Below, in pieces: positions 8,541-17,902 of a stretch of DNA of 64,000 bases. Position numbers and translations under genes: made by a program. Origin of the DNA: CAZBNB01 sp964493245. Lineage in GTDB: Bacteria > Pseudomonadota > Gammaproteobacteria > Legionellales > Legionellaceae. Under the pieces are notes generated by a model. The model was not told the DNA's origin, did no database searches, and saw only the letters and a program-made list of their open reading frames with translations. The DNA is taken from positions 1 through 64,000 of the forward strand of contig CAZBNB010000013.1 of NCBI GenBank assembly GCA_964493245.1. Direction: 5' to 3'. Positions within the stretch are counted from its first letter, which is position 1; each line of letters opens with the position of its first letter.

Positions 8541-9755
8541 TTACAAACCAATCCAACGAACAAACTGATTCGATGAATGGATTTCTATTGGCGCCTGCGA
8601 TTCAAATTGAATCGTGAACCGATCTTGCTTATTGCTCGCATTCTCTTGAATCGCTTTGACTTTACCAAAGTTTAATACCAACATTTCTGTTGCATAATAA
8701 CCGCGTACCATTTTGATTTGAGGGATCACAAAATACACATATTGATCCGCCTCTGGATGATTGACTAAATATTGTAATTCGCTGCTTGTTAAAGCGATGT
8801 ATTCTTGATGCTGAATTTGACGCCGCAACATACGTGTGAGCGGCGGTCTATTTTGAAAACATTGTGCATATGCCGTAGCAGGCATCACAATAACCGGTTG
8901 AGTTTCGCTGGCAGGATGTTTACCATGCGCTTCAGCAAAAAAAATCGGCTCACGCTCTTCTATTTCACGAATAGACTGATTAGCGCCCGTTGCAAATTGA
9001 TCTGCTTGATGAGGTTCACACTTTAAAAATTTAGACTGCCTAAACCAACGTTCATTAGGATAGTATGCGACTAATATTGAATCTTCTTTGATAGTATTAA
9101 TAATCGCTTTGTTTAGCTCAGCAGGAATCGCCGGACAACCCCAACTGCGCCCTGCTCGACCATATTTTTTAATAAATGCTTCGTTGACATACCAACCACC
9201 GTGCATCACCACCGCGCGACCATCTGCATTATCATTAAATCCCGCATCTAGCCCATCTAATTTTAACGATAAGCCATGGCGTCCATAATAGGGTTTATTC
9301 GTTGAATACACCCCAATACTAGATGCTTTACTGTTAAATAAGTTAGAAAAATAATTCGATGAAAATACACCTGATTTGATCCCATGTGATACATAAGTGT
9401 GAAACAAAAGCTTTTGTTGATACAAATCAAATACCCATAGTCTTTTTTCACCACTTGGTAAACTATAGTCAATTAAAGTAAGCAAGTGTTTGTTAGCTAA
9501 TGAAGTATGTGCCCCGCATTTCAGAACCGACAATACTTTATCAACAGCTGCTTGTGGTAAATTAGGCGCTGCGTTTTTAAGCATCGCTTTAACATCGCTG
9601 AATGAGTAAGTTGATCGGATAGTCGGATATCGAACATTTGACAAGCAAGAAGGCGTCAACTCATCTGTCAGTGAGTTGAACGCATTTGCACAATGCACCG
9701 GTGCAGCGTTAAGAAATACATAAAACGAAACGACAGACACAACGTGTGTTTTCAT
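8541..9755 (-). CDS. Secreted L,D-transpeptidase family protein (YkuD_2 type)
   Basis: 404 residues with an N-terminal signal peptide (MKTHVVSVVSFYVFLNAAPVHC). The catalytic region has a His in VMHGGWYVNE and the nucleophilic Cys in GRSWGCPAIP, the HxG...S-x-GCPA pattern of murein L,D-transpeptidase catalytic-domain proteins. These enzymes remodel peptidoglycan in the periplasm by forming or cutting meso-DAP bonds. The roughly 160 residues after the catalytic Cys carry no recognised domain. A second, distinct L,D-transpeptidase ends at the right edge of the window. It probably forms its own transcription unit; the ABC-binding-protein gene upstream is on the same strand. Confidence 0.88.
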   Translation of the reverse strand: MKTHVVSVVSFYVFLNAAPVHCANAFNSLTDELTPSCLSNVRYPTIRSTYSFSDVKAMLKNAAPNLPQAAVDKVLSVLKCGAHTSLANKHLLTLIDYSLPSGEKRLWVFDLYQQKLLFHTYVSHGIKSGVFSSNYFSNLFNSKASSIGVYSTNKPYYGRHGLSLKLDGLDAGFNDNADGRAVVMHGGWYVNEAFIKKYGRAGRSWGCPAIPAELNKAIINTIKEDSILVAYYPNERWFRQSKFLKCEPHQADQFATGANQSIREIEEREPIFFAEAHGKHPASETQPVIVMPATAYAQCFQNRPPLTRMLRRQIQHQEYIALTSSELQYLVNHPEADQYVYFVIPQIKMVRGYYATEMLVLNFGKVKAIQENASNKQDRFTIQFESQAPIEIHSSNQFVRWIGL

Positions 9756-9828
9756 AGGCGTTCCCTTCCCTATTCTGACGCTATTATTAAAGAATATAGC
9801 TCAAAAGCACAAAGCTTGCCTATTTTAA

Positions 9829-10593
9829 CTAAGACAGAACATATCGATTGTAAATTTGCACATAAGTGCCATCTTGTTGGATATCCAGTAAGACTTGGTT
9901 TATTTGATCCATTAACCCACTGGCACTTAGCATGCCGACTGCACCATTGCCTAACCCAATCGGAATAGGACGACCAATCGCTTTAAATGCACCACTGGTA
10001 TTGCTAAGCCAATATTTTGTCGTGGCCGTTTGCATGACAAATGTATCAATTTCGCCTGAATTCAAAGCCGCAATACCCGCTTCTGGAGAGGGATAAATTT
10101 TTAATGGATATTTAACCGCATAATTAACGGTGACCAATGTTTTAACCAAAGGATCGTCAGTGGTACCAATACGGCTATTTAATACATCCGGTAATTTATT
10201 TAATTTTGAATCTTTTTTAGCAAAAAACTGAATACCACTGGGTAGATAAGGTGTACTAAAAACATGCTCTCCATCGCCTTTCAAAACAATGACTGAGGCA
10301 ACTGCAATATCAAATTGATTGGCAGCAAGCTGTTGAAATACATCTTGTACTGTTGCAACAGGAATAAAGCGGCAGTTTAACTTTAGACGCTGACACACCG
10401 CACTCATCACATCAATTTCAAAACCACTATAAACATTGCGTTTTGCATCTGAGGTTTCAAACGGCGGGTTAAAAATAAGCGTTCCGATTTTTAAGTCGGT
10501 TGTTGTTGAAAAAGCATTATGACTCAGCAAAATCAAGCCAAGTAAGCTAAAAAACCACGCACGTATTTTTTGCAAAAAAGTTCGATACATCAT
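9829..10593 (-). CDS. Periplasmic amino-acid ABC transporter substrate-binding protein
   Basis: 254 residues of the extracellular solute-binding protein family 3. A signal peptide with core FFSLLGLILLSHNAFS precedes LKIGTLIFNPPFE, and GFEIDVMSAVCQRL is the conserved family-3 segment near the ligand site. Later parts, FDIAVASV and the hinge near GTTDDPLVK, fit the same fold. Permease and ATPase genes are not adjacent, so it either uses components elsewhere or acts as an orphan receptor. The ligand is probably a polar amino acid, by family only. It is divergent from wrbA. Confidence 0.87.
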   Translation of the reverse strand: MMYRTFLQKIRAWFFSLLGLILLSHNAFSTTTDLKIGTLIFNPPFETSDAKRNVYSGFEIDVMSAVCQRLKLNCRFIPVATVQDVFQQLAANQFDIAVASVIVLKGDGEHVFSTPYLPSGIQFFAKKDSKLNKLPDVLNSRIGTTDDPLVKTLVTVNYAVKYPLKIYPSPEAGIAALNSGEIDTFVMQTATTKYWLSNTSGAFKAIGRPIPIGLGNGAVGMLSASGLMDQINQVLLDIQQDGTYVQIYNRYVLS

Positions 10594-10705
10594 GTAAATA
10601 ATCCTATCGTATGTCCATGTATTTGCTGTATAGTTTGTCCAGTACAGGGTAAAATCTCGATGTACTGAGGGTATAGTTTAATCAAATAGTTAGGAGTAAT
10701 TCAAG

Positions 10706-11305
10706 ATGGCAAAAGTACTGGTGCTTTATTATTCAAGTTATGGTCATATCGAAACCATGGCAAATGCAGTGATGAAAGGCGCCCGTTCGGTATCTGGTGT
10801 AACCGTAGATTTAAAACGTGTTCCAGAGCTTATGCCACCTGACGTTGCTAAAAAAGCAGGTGTCAAGCTAGAGCAAGCTGCCCCTATCGCCATGCCAGCT
10901 GATCTTGCCAACTACGATGCAATTATTTTCGGTACGCCGACTCGTTTTGGTAACATGGCAGCACAAATGCGTAATTTTTTGGATCAAACCGGTGGATTAT
11001 GGGTTAAGGGCGAGCTAATTGGTAAAATAGGCAGTGTCTTTACTTCTACCGGCACCGGTGGTGGTAATGAAACCACCATTACATCTTTTTGGAATACACT
11101 CATTCATCACGGCATGATTTTAGTTGGGGTACCCTATTCAGAAAAAGGCCTTACTAATATTGATGAGCCACGTGGTGGATCACCTTATGGCGCAGGCACA
11201 ATTGCGGGTGCTGATGGAAGCAGACAACCCTCTGAGCTTGAACTCAGTATTGCTGAGACACAAGGGCAGCATGTGGCGACGCTGGCAATGCGGATGAAAG
11301 CGTAA
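10706..11305 (+). CDS. wrbA: NAD(P)H:quinone oxidoreductase WrbA
   Basis: A 199-residue flavodoxin-like protein of the usual WrbA length. It shows the FMN-phosphate loop YYSSYGHIETMA at the N-terminus, the family stretch GTPTRFGNMAAQMRNFLDQT, and STGTGGGNETT and GGSPYGAGTIAG, all typical of WrbA. The enzyme reduces quinones by two electrons using NAD(P)H and FMN, which limits semiquinone formation and oxidative damage. TTAGGAG lies upstream of the start. It is transcribed alone, divergent from the binding-protein gene. A short inverted repeat follows. Confidence 0.96.
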   Translation: MAKVLVLYYSSYGHIETMANAVMKGARSVSGVTVDLKRVPELMPPDVAKKAGVKLEQAAPIAMPADLANYDAIIFGTPTRFGNMAAQMRNFLDQTGGLWVKGELIGKIGSVFTSTGTGGGNETTITSFWNTLIHHGMILVGVPYSEKGLTNIDEPRGGSPYGAGTIAGADGSRQPSELELSIAETQGQHVATLAMRMKA

Positions 11306-11316
11306 TCACTTCTTCA

Positions 11317-11376
11317 AATGGCAATAAGTTAGGTTTTTTAGGGTAACGACTACTTTTTTCTTAACTTAGTGCCATT
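11317..11376. repeat. 60-bp imperfect inverted repeat
   Basis: The ends read AATGGCAATAAGTTA and, on the other strand, AATGGCACTAAGTTA (one mismatch in 15), around a centre with T-runs. It lies just after wrbA and might act as its terminator. The ends resemble those of the nested element at 19634-19751, which start CAATGGTGTCAACTTAA, so a small mobile element is the alternative. Confidence 0.5.
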
Positions 11377-11558
11377 GATTGTAATCGCTCAGGAGGAGTG
11401 CTTGAATCTTGGTGAACATGACCATTGATTTTAGTTGGGGTCGTGTGGAATAACCACCAAAAGTGTTAATTCTGAAAAATAAGGGCATAACTGATGATAT
11501 TTGCTAGATTTGGTCATAGACGTTAAAATGCTTACTTTTAATTCAAAGTGATATAGTG

Positions 11559-13142
11559 ATGACGAACATCTTTCAATTAAAAAAATCCTTGGAGCAACTT
11601 CAAAATAATTCGCGATTTACAGAGCCCCAACGACAATTTTTTAAAATCTTGCTTGAAGGACAATCGGGCGAATCTGGCTGGAGATCTTTTGCGGAGATCG
11701 CAAAATCACCAATAATTGAAAGTAAAATAGATAGATTATGTGCGGCCATTCAAATAGAATATGAAAGAACACCTACATGGAATCTTATATCACGACAAAA
11801 ATTAAGAAAACTTCGTCAAAAAATAACCGATGCTCGGACTGATGAAGAAAAAATAGATTGGATTAGAAGAAAAAATCTGCCTTTCGATTCAATCAAAAAA
11901 GAATTAGCCGTGAAAGTTTCAGCTAATTCTAATCCTGGAAACGACATTGATCATCTTATCGATACGTTAAAAAAGAAAATATCTCAAACACCATGGTCAG
12001 ATTTAACTTATTTACGCGCTTTGCGACGACTCCATACACAATTAACAGCATTTAAAACCAGTCAAATACAACGATGGGTTCTTATTCAACAGAATAAACA
12101 CAGAATAAAAAAAGATGACTTATTGTGTGAAGAAACGGTAACACGATTTCATGGCACGATACTATTACCCATGAAACCAAAATTTGATTATCGTTTAGGA
12201 TCTTCAGCCGGTGAATGTTCAGGTTATGTTAAGGTATGGGGGCAAGCTCTTCTAAAAGACATGTCATTTTGTGGTGTGCTATCTTCTGATCAGGCTCCAC
12301 TGTTTAAACATGTAAAATATGCCTCAGCTTTAGGGCAACGGTATCCAGAGCTGAATCATGGTGCAATATTGACAGAAGAAATTTCAAATAATCAACGCGG
12401 TGATGATGAACCTTTAGGTATTTCATATACCTCGATTAATTCTCTATCTTTTTTTCATTCCATAGATAAGTTAGCAGAAAAATTAGTTACAACAATAGAC
12501 AATAATCCAAAAGATGTTCTTCTTTTGACATTAATGCATTATGCGCGTGGCCATCGAGTTGGTTTGTGTAAACAGGATGCTAATTATCATTTTTTTGATT
12601 CTAATTTAGGTTGGGTGCTATTTAATCAAGCTCATGATTTTCAAACATGGTTTCCATTTTATTTTAAAACAATAGGCTATAGCGATAAAACTATCGAATA
12701 TAGAGATATGTTTCATGAGTCATCGATGGTTTTGATGAAATATGACCCTACAGTAACGCAGCAATCTGAGGCTCCTCCACCATCATCAAATTCATTGAGT
12801 TGTTACAGTAAAATGGCTTGTTTGTTGTTGACTTTTTCTCCTTGCGTCGCGGGCTTATTCATATATTACGTTGGTATACGTGGACTCATATATGAGGGGT
12901 TATATTTATCAGCCAAGATAAAAAATGCATGTCAGACATCGGAGAGTCTTGAGGTACCACTTACTGAATCCATGCGTAATCAACGTTCAGTTGATGATAT
13001 TGGGCTTTCATTTTTAAATCGAACAGCTAATTACGTAAAGCCATCTATTTCGCATCACTTTTTAGCGGGCACATTATTTATAACAGAACGCGTATCAAAT
13101 GTCATCGAGCCTGCTATGGAGCTAACGATGAATGGTGTCTGA
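11559..13142 (+). CDS. Putative C58-like (YopT/AvrPphB-type) cysteine protease with C-terminal hydrophobic segment
   Basis: About 527 residues without a signal peptide. A central block carries AGECSGYVKVW (Cys221, counting from the GTG at 11556), then ARGHRVGLCK (His333) and HFFDSNLGWVLF (Asp348). The order Cys-His-Asp, the G-x-C-x-G-x-x-x-x-W context, the D-S-N-x-G context and the spacings (112 and 15) match peptidase family C58, whose YopT and AvrPphB triads I recall with spacings of about 119/16 and 114/15. The N-terminal 200 residues are helical and basic. Near residues 425-450 is a hydrophobic stretch (LLLTFSPCVAGLFIYYVG) that could anchor it in a membrane. It is convergent with the repeat-protein gene 45 bp away. 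Homology is inferred from motifs only; an inactive or different papain-fold enzyme is possible. Confidence 0.6.
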   Translation: MTNIFQLKKSLEQLQNNSRFTEPQRQFFKILLEGQSGESGWRSFAEIAKSPIIESKIDRLCAAIQIEYERTPTWNLISRQKLRKLRQKITDARTDEEKIDWIRRKNLPFDSIKKELAVKVSANSNPGNDIDHLIDTLKKKISQTPWSDLTYLRALRRLHTQLTAFKTSQIQRWVLIQQNKHRIKKDDLLCEETVTRFHGTILLPMKPKFDYRLGSSAGECSGYVKVWGQALLKDMSFCGVLSSDQAPLFKHVKYASALGQRYPELNHGAILTEEISNNQRGDDEPLGISYTSINSLSFFHSIDKLAEKLVTTIDNNPKDVLLLTLMHYARGHRVGLCKQDANYHFFDSNLGWVLFNQAHDFQTWFPFYFKTIGYSDKTIEYRDMFHESSMVLMKYDPTVTQQSEAPPPSSNSLSCYSKMACLLLTFSPCVAGLFIYYVGIRGLIYEGLYLSAKIKNACQTSESLEVPLTESMRNQRSVDDIGLSFLNRTANYVKPSISHHFLAGTLFITERVSNVIEPAMELTMNGV

Positions 13143-13186
13143 TATTGGGGCGTGACAATCATTGGAACGAAAAGTTACTCTAAGCT

Positions 13187-15295
13187 TTAAATAGTTTGCC
13201 TTGCAGTAATAAGACTTGAATAAGGTACTACATTTGATCTTATATCAGCACTTTGATTGTTACTAGACCAAAAATGAGCTGTTCCTGAAAACAATTTCAA
13301 ACCACTATCAACCATATTAACAGCGACATCATTCGCTTTTATCGATTCTGTTTGGCTACTGTCTATCAGCGAGGTTCTATGATTTTCAGAATAACTAACG
13401 CGCGGGACACGACCAATGTATTTTGCAAATATATTTCCAAGATCACCTGCTTCATTTAAACTTAAAGGTGTCATGTAAGTAATAATAACTAGAATACACA
13501 TTACAGGTAGTTTTGAAGCGACAGCTTGCAATAAACATATAGACACATCTGGTTGAATCCATCCAAAAACTAATTGATTATAATTAATTTTCTGTGTCTT
13601 CATGGTCGTATTAAATTTTATGGCTTTGGGAATTAAATATTGCGGGTTATAGGTGTTACATAAATTATCTTTATTTAACTTATTAACAATAATAGAGCAT
13701 AAATCAGAGGTACCAGCCATCGAAAGCGCCTTCAACACAACATTTTTATTTAATTCTTCATGATTTTTTTTATCTTTTTCACTGGCTCTATCACGTTCAT
13801 GCCAGTGAATACTACAAAGCATATCGCCGATATGTTCAGGGTGTTTTGTTTCAACTTCATCTAGAAGATTGTACATTTCCTTATTATCTGCGTTTCTTGC
13901 CATATTATGTAATAAATTATAAACACTCCGACCAGGATTTTCTTGAATAATCATTTGCAAGAACTCATAAGCTTCTGCTCTGTGCCCGCCTGCAATAAAA
14001 CCAGCACCTATCATTTCTTCCCCACATTGGATCTCACTAGGATATCTTTGTTTAAATCTGGAGAAGATCTCATATGCTGATATTTTGAGTCCAATTGCGG
14101 CAAATGCGCGTCCAATAGATGGCAATTCCCAACGTAAACCAGCAGGGCATTCTCTTGTCATTTGTTCTAAGATGTTATCAACTGCTGTTATATCACCATT
14201 TTCAGCAAAACCAGATGCCAGGTTTTTTAATACAACATATGAGGGGTTTAAGAATCGATACTCTCTATCAACCATTGCCAAGTATTCATCAATAGTTGCC
14301 TGATCACCAAGCAAAGCAAAACCATGTGCCATGGAGCCTAATACTGTTAAAACATCTTCCTGATTATTTTGTTTAATTATTCTAAATAGTTGGTAAGCTT
14401 GTCTCTTATGACCATTCTCAGCAAAGCATTCTACCAATTCATGCGAAAAGAAATCCCTATCTCCTGGACGCTGACTTTTATTAATCCTGTTTCTAAATTC
14501 ATAGACTTCTGTCTCGTGTCCACCTAGTGCAAAACCGCATGCTATTTCTTGTAACAAAGCGTTCAAGTGGTGAGAAGAGGATGTTTTTATTTTGAAAAAA
14601 ATACCAGCGATAGCCGTTCCATATTTAGTTTGATTTAGAGCATGATCAGTTTTGTTAATGGCATGTTCAACTTGGGTAAATGAGTCATAAAAAACACCGT
14701 TTCTTAGATTTTCACAAATAAAATGATAAATTTCTTGACTAACTCTAACAAATGAATTGCGTCCATTTTCCATTAACTGAACAATAAAATTGGCCACAAT
14801 CAAATTGCGATCTTCGGTTGATAGTGCCTGTCCTGCTTTGGTTTCCATTTCATCAAAAGGCAAGTCATTTAAAAGTTCTGTTCGCATTTCAAGGAGAGAA
14901 GTTATAAAACGAGTATTACTCCACGTATCGTCATGTGCCTCACGACGGCTTTTTTCCCGTTCAAATTGTATCAATAAAATATCAACTATTTCTCTATGTC
15001 CACCTTGAGCAAATCCACGCATAGCATCGTATATTGAAGCGTCAAACTGTAATAACAAACTAACAGCCTGTATGTCATTTTCCAACGCTAACTGAGTGAT
15101 AGCATTGACCCGATTCTTATTTTTCAAATGAATACTTGTCAATGTTGTAGCCCAAACAAGTTTCTCTTTGTTATTGTTTTTTGCAGAAAAATAAATTTCT
15201 TCGAACAACTGTTCTGCTGTGTGATGCTTTAACAAATTTGATTTTGGAGACATGTATGCTTTTTCGCTGGACAAAATTCGGTCATTATAAAGCAT
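13187..15295 (-). CDS. GFxxGGH-repeat protein, possible host-interaction protein
   Basis: About 702 residues with no signal peptide. Seven or so degenerate helical repeats share a core G/C/A-F-A-x-x-G-H/D followed by a helix: GFAQGGHREIVD, GFALGGHETEVYEF, CFAENGHKRQAYQLF, GFALLGDQATIDEYL, GFAENGDITAVDNIL, AFAAIGLKISAYEIF and GFIAGGHRAEAYEFL. This resembles ankyrin/TPR/PPR-like hairpins but fits none exactly. A hydrophobic segment (LPVMCILVIITYMTPLSL) lies about 100 residues from the C-terminus, a layout also seen in the convergent putative protease. The start is uncertain: the longest frame begins at 15331 inside a palindromic insertion, so ATG 15295 or 15253 is preferred, though none has a clear ribosome binding site. 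Confidence 0.75.
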   Translation of the reverse strand: MLYNDRILSSEKAYMSPKSNLLKHHTAEQLFEEIYFSAKNNNKEKLVWATTLTSIHLKNKNRVNAITQLALENDIQAVSLLLQFDASIYDAMRGFAQGGHREIVDILLIQFEREKSRREAHDDTWSNTRFITSLLEMRTELLNDLPFDEMETKAGQALSTEDRNLIVANFIVQLMENGRNSFVRVSQEIYHFICENLRNGVFYDSFTQVEHAINKTDHALNQTKYGTAIAGIFFKIKTSSSHHLNALLQEIACGFALGGHETEVYEFRNRINKSQRPGDRDFFSHELVECFAENGHKRQAYQLFRIIKQNNQEDVLTVLGSMAHGFALLGDQATIDEYLAMVDREYRFLNPSYVVLKNLASGFAENGDITAVDNILEQMTRECPAGLRWELPSIGRAFAAIGLKISAYEIFSRFKQRYPSEIQCGEEMIGAGFIAGGHRAEAYEFLQMIIQENPGRSVYNLLHNMARNADNKEMYNLLDEVETKHPEHIGDMLCSIHWHERDRASEKDKKNHEELNKNVVLKALSMAGTSDLCSIIVNKLNKDNLCNTYNPQYLIPKAIKFNTTMKTQKINYNQLVFGWIQPDVSICLLQAVASKLPVMCILVIITYMTPLSLNEAGDLGNIFAKYIGRVPRVSYSENHRTSLIDSSQTESIKANDVAVNMVDSGLKLFSGTAHFWSSNNQSADIRSNVVPYSSLITARQTI

Positions 15296-15331
15296 ATATT
15301 TATACAGCGCTAATTTATATACAACACTCAC

Positions 15332-15382
15332 AGGGCAAAATCATACTTGGTCACGAAGTGAGCAAAGTATGATTTTGCCCTG
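15332..15382. repeat. 51-bp palindromic insertion flanked by 11-bp direct repeats
   Basis: An 18-bp stem pairs CAGGGCAAAATCATACTT at 15331-15348 with its complement at 15365-15382, around a short loop containing GTCAC and GTGAG. The sequence ACAACACTCAC occurs on both sides (15321-15331 and 15383-15393), the last base of the left copy being the first of the palindrome. This is the arrangement expected of an insertion with target-site duplication. It lies immediately upstream of the repeat-protein gene on the minus strand. Confidence 0.65.
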
Positions 15383-15601
15383 ACAACACTCACGGGACTC
15401 CTAAAAATTTGATGCTTAAATTGAAATAGTTTTGACTTAATAAACTGCAATTTGCACTCAAAAAGTTGCGGAGCAATCTTCCAATAGCAACCTCTCTTGG
15501 CTGAAACAGCTCTTTCCACTGTTCTTTTTGTCGTATATGTTGGGAATTCCAGATCCATGCTCTACAATTAAAAAAAAGCCATCACAAGGACGTTCTTCTC
15601 T

Positions 15602-17833
15602 ATGCATCATAAGCACTTCTTAAAACTAGGTCGCTGGGTCTTTCGTTTTCGGCGTTCTATTATTATCACATGGGGTATTCTTGTCTTAGCTTGTTTACCT
15701 TTTATCACTGATGTAGTCACGCCTTTTCAGACAACTGGTTTTGTGGTGAATGGATCAGAAAGCGATGCGACCGATGATTTTATTAATAAGCAATTGGGAT
15801 ATGGGCATAATCAAGTCGTTGTGCTTTATCAAAGTAAATCTTTACGTGCCAATCAGACACAATACCAACGTGAAATCAAACAGTCCTTGGCTGATTTAAA
15901 GCACTTTTCAATTCCACATGAAATTCTTTTACCTGAAGAAGGTGGCCCACAAATTTCCCGTAATCAACGCGCAGCTTATGCGGTTATTTTGTTTAAAACA
16001 GCCGAAACCATTAGCCCTGAACAAATCAGGAGCATGCAAAGCTTAATTAAACAACCTGCACATTTAACCATGCAATTTGGTGGTGAGCCTATTTTTGTGG
16101 AGCGAATTGAAAAGCAAACACAGCTCGACTTATTTCACTCGGATGCGATCGCCATACCGGTCACTGTGATTATTATGCTGCTTATTTTTGGTACCTTGAT
16201 CGCAGCAGTCGTACCTTTAGCATTAGGCGGTAGTTGCGCTTTAATTATTTTGCTATCGTTATATACACTTGGACACGTCTTTACGCTGTCTATTTTTACA
16301 CTGAATATCGCACTCTTATTAGGATTGTGTCTTAGCTTAGATTATTCATTGTTTATTATTTCACGATTTCGTGATGAGTTAACCCATCAACAGTCCATTG
16401 AAGAAGCTATCAGTAAAACACTTTCGACAGCTGGAAATGCGGTGTTTTTTAGTGGCATGGCTGTGTTTATTAGTCTCAGTGCATTGCTATTTTTCCCCAT
16501 CAATATTTTGTTTTCAATCGGTATTGGCGGGCTTGTGGCGGTTTTTGTCGCCGTTGCTGCGGCCTTAACACTCCTTCCAGCCCTGCTCTGTGTTATCAAA
16601 CACCGTATTAATGCGTTACCTATTCGCAAGTTGTATTGCGTTTCAGATGATCCTAACGGTCATAATACACAAGGCGTATGGTATAAAATTGCTTACCATG
16701 TTGTTAAACGACCTATTTTATTTTCTTTATCGACTTTATTTTTCTTATTTGTTTTAGGTTATACCGTTTTTAATATTAAAATCGGTATTTCAAATTTTGA
16801 TATTTTGCCTAAGCATTCACCTAATCAACAGTTTCTTGATACCTATAAAAAATATTTTTATGCGGAAGAATTAAGCCCTATTCAAATGCTGGTTACGACC
16901 GACAAAGGTAATATTCTGTCTAAAAGCGCCATTGATAAAGTGTATCGTCTGGTGCAAACAGTGCAAGATCACCCTTCCGTGCACGCGGTTAACAGTATTG
17001 TTTCAATTAATAAGCGCTTGAGTAAAGCGGCCTATCAAAATATGTATCAGCTGTCTTCTAATCAACTCGACTCGTCGGTTCGTGCCTTATTAAATCGAAC
17101 CACCGGTGCTGACTTTACTGTCATTGACATCATTAGTCGATATCCAACTGACTCGACCGAAACCATGAATTTAATCCGCGACTTACAAAAAATAAAACCA
17201 GGTAAACACCTGAGTATTAAATTGGCTGGGATGCCCGTCATTAATATGGATGTATTAACTTGTATTCGTGACATCATTCCGTATGCGGTTGGTTGGATTA
17301 TGTTACTAACTTATGTGATTTTAATGGTCTTGTTACGCTCTTTATTTTTACCCTTTAAGGCTATTATCATGAATGTTTTAAGTCTATGTGCGAGTTATGG
17401 GGTATTGGTTTATATCTTTCAAGAAGGGCATTTAACTTCACTCTTACAGTTTAGCTCTCCTGGTATGATTGATGTGAGCTTGATTATTATTATTTTTTGC
17501 GCTTTATTTGGTTTCTCTATGGATTATGAGGTCTTTTTGTTAACCCGCATACATGAAGCTTATCTAAGCACGAAAGATAATGAAAAAAGCATTATTTTTG
17601 GTATTGTGAAAAGTAGCCGTATTATCACCAGTGCTGCGGTGATCGTTATCTTTTTGTGTGGCGCGTTTATGGTTGCTGAAGTATTGATGGTAAAAGAGTT
17701 TGGTTTGGGTATTGCCGTTGCGATATTTGTGGATGCGTTTCTCATTCGAACGCTATTGGTCCCAGCTACCATGGCATTGGTAAAACAATGGAACTGGTAT
17801 TTACCTAGGTGGCTTGTTAAGATAATTAGGTGA
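15602..17833 (+). CDS. MMPL/RND-family transporter
   Basis: A 743-residue RND-superfamily membrane protein of the MMPL type. The N-terminus is basic followed by a first helix, then a periplasmic loop (about residues 40-180), a five-helix cluster, a second loop and a second cluster. Each cluster has the family motif with a buried acidic residue: LSLDYSLFIISR in the first and FSMDYEVFLLTR in the second, where the Asp relays protons. Such proteins export lipids, hopanoids or hydrophobic compounds. No lipid-synthesis gene is adjacent, so the cargo is unknown. AAGGACG precedes the ATG. Single gene, divergent from the repeat-protein gene. Confidence 0.9.
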   Translation: MHHKHFLKLGRWVFRFRRSIIITWGILVLACLPFITDVVTPFQTTGFVVNGSESDATDDFINKQLGYGHNQVVVLYQSKSLRANQTQYQREIKQSLADLKHFSIPHEILLPEEGGPQISRNQRAAYAVILFKTAETISPEQIRSMQSLIKQPAHLTMQFGGEPIFVERIEKQTQLDLFHSDAIAIPVTVIIMLLIFGTLIAAVVPLALGGSCALIILLSLYTLGHVFTLSIFTLNIALLLGLCLSLDYSLFIISRFRDELTHQQSIEEAISKTLSTAGNAVFFSGMAVFISLSALLFFPINILFSIGIGGLVAVFVAVAAALTLLPALLCVIKHRINALPIRKLYCVSDDPNGHNTQGVWYKIAYHVVKRPILFSLSTLFFLFVLGYTVFNIKIGISNFDILPKHSPNQQFLDTYKKYFYAEELSPIQMLVTTDKGNILSKSAIDKVYRLVQTVQDHPSVHAVNSIVSINKRLSKAAYQNMYQLSSNQLDSSVRALLNRTTGADFTVIDIISRYPTDSTETMNLIRDLQKIKPGKHLSIKLAGMPVINMDVLTCIRDIIPYAVGWIMLLTYVILMVLLRSLFLPFKAIIMNVLSLCASYGVLVYIFQEGHLTSLLQFSSPGMIDVSLIIIIFCALFGFSMDYEVFLLTRIHEAYLSTKDNEKSIIFGIVKSSRIITSAAVIVIFLCGAFMVAEVLMVKEFGLGIAVAIFVDAFLIRTLLVPATMALVKQWNWYLPRWLVKIIR

Positions 17834-17902
17834 ATGTTCACGCCTCGTTTTTATCATTTCAGCAGACCCTAATCAGCTCCTTTCATTACCGTATTAAAAG
17901 GA

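Noticed and set aside
15488..15520. CCTCTCTTGG segment as another copy of the 8378 element
   Set aside because: The likeness covers only about ten bases, with no matching second arm.
15328..15558. Minus-strand frame of 76 codons upstream of the repeat-protein gene
   Set aside because: It passes through the palindromic insertion and has no convincing start or family signal.
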